This document shows positions 62,551 to 64,000 of a DNA stretch of 64,000 bases, piece after piece (the first letter of the stretch is position 1; every line of letters begins with the position of its first letter). The translations under genes were made by a program, and so were the position numbers. Origin of the DNA: Schaalia canis (GTDB taxonomy: Bacteria; Actinomycetota; Actinomycetes; Actinomycetales; Actinomycetaceae); NCBI RefSeq assembly GCF_003858455.1, contig NZ_RQZF01000009.1, positions 1 through 64,000 on the forward strand. Reading direction: 5' to 3'. The notes under the pieces were generated by a model. That model saw only the letters and a program-made list of their open reading frames with translations, had not been told where the DNA came from and did no database searches.

Positions 62551-64000
62551 ATGACTATCGTGCTCTTAGAAATCCTCATCCCGATCTTGATAATCCTCGC
62601 CCTTATCGCCCTAGCGTTTGGCCTCATCGTGTTTAGCTTGCGGCGTTGGATCCGCGTGGCCTCCCCAGACGAAGCCCTGGTCATCAGTGGCCGTAAGCAG
62701 ACGATTGATGGCGTGACCTCTCCCGTCACCGTCGTCGTTAATGGCCGCGCCCTTATAAACCCCATTACCCAGCGCGCAGAGACGATCTCTCTGCGCTCAC
62801 GTCAGGTTTCCCTTCAGGCTGAAGCTCAGTCTGAAGACAATGTGACCCTGCAGGTTGAAGGTGTCGCTATCGTCAAGATCGGCTCCTCCCCCACCCTTGT
62901 TCGTCGTGCTGCGGAACGTTTTGCTAGCCAAGACAGCGCCATCGAGCACTTCACCACCGAACAACTTGAGGGCGCTCTGCGCGGCGTCGTGGCAACACTC
63001 AGCGTCGAAGTCCTCATGCGAGACCGCAAGAAATTCTCCGATCAGATTGCCACCGACGTCTCCGCCGAACTTGAAGAGCAGGGCCTCATCCTCGACTCCT
63101 TCCAGATCAAGGGCATCACAGACGCTGTCGGCTACATCCAAAGTTTGGGCGTGCCGCAGATTCAGGCCAAGCGCCGAGAAGCGGAGATCGCTCAAACCAA
63201 CGCCGAGCGCGCCATCACCCAACGCCAAATCGCCACCGACGAAGAAAACCTCGTCGAGCAAACCCGCCTCGACCAAAACCGCGCCAACGCCGAAGCAGAA
63301 GTCGGTAAGGCCCAAGCCGAAGCCGAACAAGCCGAAGCCCTCGCCCGCGCCCAAGCTCAACAGCGCGTCCTTGAGCAAGAAGCCCTCAACCGACAGGCTC
63401 AACTTGACGCCGAGGTTCGCCGCACAGCCGAAGCTGACCGCTACCGCCGCGAGCAAGACGCTGAAGCCAAAGCCTACGAACAAACAAAAGCCGCTGAAGC
63501 GCGCGCCTACGAACAGATGAAGGATGCCGAGGCAAAGGCCAGCATCATCGAACGACAGGCTGAGGCTCGCCTCTTTGAGGCAGAAAAAGACGCAGAGGCA
63601 CGCCGTTTCCAGGCCGAGAAGGAGGCCGAGGCAACCCGCCTCAAGGCCAGCGCAAATGCGGAAGCGATTGAGGCTGAGGGCCGCGCCCGCGCCGAGGCCC
63701 TGCGCCAAGAGGCCGATGCTCTCTCTTACAACCAGCAGGCACTCTTGGCCGTCCGCGCTCTTGAGACGCTCCCCTCCCTCATGGCATCCTTTGCTGAGGG
63801 CTACTCCAACGTCGGTGAGGTCACGCTTATTGGTGGCGCGGATTCCTCAATGGCCGAGCACTTCAATGGTGAGCAAGGAACGGCTCTTGCAGCAACCTTC
63901 GCCACGCTGAAGGCTTCGACTGGTATCGACATGGCAGCAATTATTCAGGGCCGCGTTGAAGGTGCAGCCATGGGGAAAGCCATTGGTGAGGAGCTCTCGG
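62551..64000 (+). CDS. Flotillin-like SPFH protein (3' end outside window)
   Basis: The frame is open from ATG 62551 to the window end, 483 codons. Residues 4-28 form a membrane helix (VLLEILIPILIILALIALAF), followed by RRWIRVASPDEALVISGRK, the flotillin/SPFH entry. The SPFH domain runs to about 195 (VTLQVEGVAIVKIG, SAIEHFTTEQLEGALRGVVATLSVEVLMRDR). Then comes a long charged coiled coil (about 200-390) rich in AEA/EAEA repeats, and a C-terminal part with PSLMASFAEGYSNVGEVTLIG. Such proteins organise membrane microdomains and oligomerise through the coiled coil. The extended coiled coil fits FloT rather than FloA. The ribosome site is weak. A second, antisense 303-codon frame is a compositional shadow. 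Confidence 0.9.
   Translation, partial: MTIVLLEILIPILIILALIALAFGLIVFSLRRWIRVASPDEALVISGRKQTIDGVTSPVTVVVNGRALINPITQRAETISLRSRQVSLQAEAQSEDNVTLQVEGVAIVKIGSSPTLVRRAAERFASQDSAIEHFTTEQLEGALRGVVATLSVEVLMRDRKKFSDQIATDVSAELEEQGLILDSFQIKGITDAVGYIQSLGVPQIQAKRREAEIAQTNAERAITQRQIATDEENLVEQTRLDQNRANAEAEVGKAQAEAEQAEALARAQAQQRVLEQEALNRQAQLDAEVRRTAEADRYRREQDAEAKAYEQTKAAEARAYEQMKDAEAKASIIERQAEARLFEAEKDAEARRFQAEKEAEATRLKASANAEAIEAEGRARAEALRQEADALSYNQQALLAVRALETLPSLMASFAEGYSNVGEVTLIGGADSSMAEHFNGEQGTALAATFATLKASTGIDMAAIIQGRVEGAAMGKAIGEELS

Noticed and set aside
62797-63708. 303-codon open frame on the minus strand
   Set aside because: It lies wholly within the flotillin-like gene. Its Gly/Leu/Phe-rich composition is what antisense reading of an AEA/EAEA coiled coil gives, and it resembles no family.

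Overview
The window looks like a chromosomal segment of a high-GC Gram-positive bacterium of the Actinomycetaceae, closest in style to Schaalia/Actinomyces. This is inferred from gene content and was not tested by a database search. The supporting signs are a very large type I fatty acid synthase beside an AccA3-type biotin carboxylase, a stand-alone AcpS, an actinobacterial EttA, surface proteins ending in LAxTG-like sorting signals, GTG starts, and many hairpin terminators without strong U-tracts.

Layout. 1-7 kb holds a polymorphic toxin locus on the minus strand: an 1,880-residue RHS/YD-repeat protein with a nuclease-like C-terminus, then two tandem immunity-like genes that are both broken. 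7.1-11.3 kb is glpABC, the anaerobic glycerol-3-phosphate dehydrogenase. 11.5-17.1 kb carries two metallopeptidases (M13/PepO and PepN) around an AIM24-family gene. 17.2-26.5 kb holds a 2,770-residue cell-wall-anchored two-headed amylase/pullulanase, followed by small PTS EIIB and EIIA genes. 27.1-27.9 kb is a CRISPR array (10 full repeats plus a truncated one) with no cas gene in the window. 28.0-29.5 kb encodes a secreted PKD-like protein and a DUF6318-like lipoprotein. 29.8-36.0 kb holds malQ with a second EIIB, an acyl-CoA thioesterase, a DM13-domain membrane protein and ettA.

36.4-50.7 kb is one lipid-synthesis block on the plus strand: birA, the acyl-CoA carboxylase alpha and beta genes, the 3,083-residue FAS I gene and acpS. 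These would biotinylate the carboxylase, make malonyl-CoA, build fatty acids and load the phosphopantetheine arm. 50.8-54.3 kb holds an SSB-like gene, oligoribonuclease, threonine ammonia-lyase and a receiver-less winged-helix regulator. A tRNA-Arg(TCT) follows. A tandem-domain surface protein carries two frameshifts, and a TauE-family exporter lies after it. 57.2-62.0 kb is a sugar/cyclitol ABC transporter operon led by a Gfo/Idh/MocA oxidoreductase. The window ends inside a flotillin-like gene.

The most unusual parts are: the RHS locus with decayed tandem immunity genes and an overlapping toxin-tail/immunity-start architecture; the cas-less CRISPR array with an odd trailer; the doubly frameshifted surface protein whose second shift sits at the edge of a 37-bp direct repeat; evenly spaced DnaA-box-like motifs in front of ssb, one of them inside a hairpin loop; and soluble PTS domains without a permease. 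No wholly new system is demonstrable from sequence reading alone.
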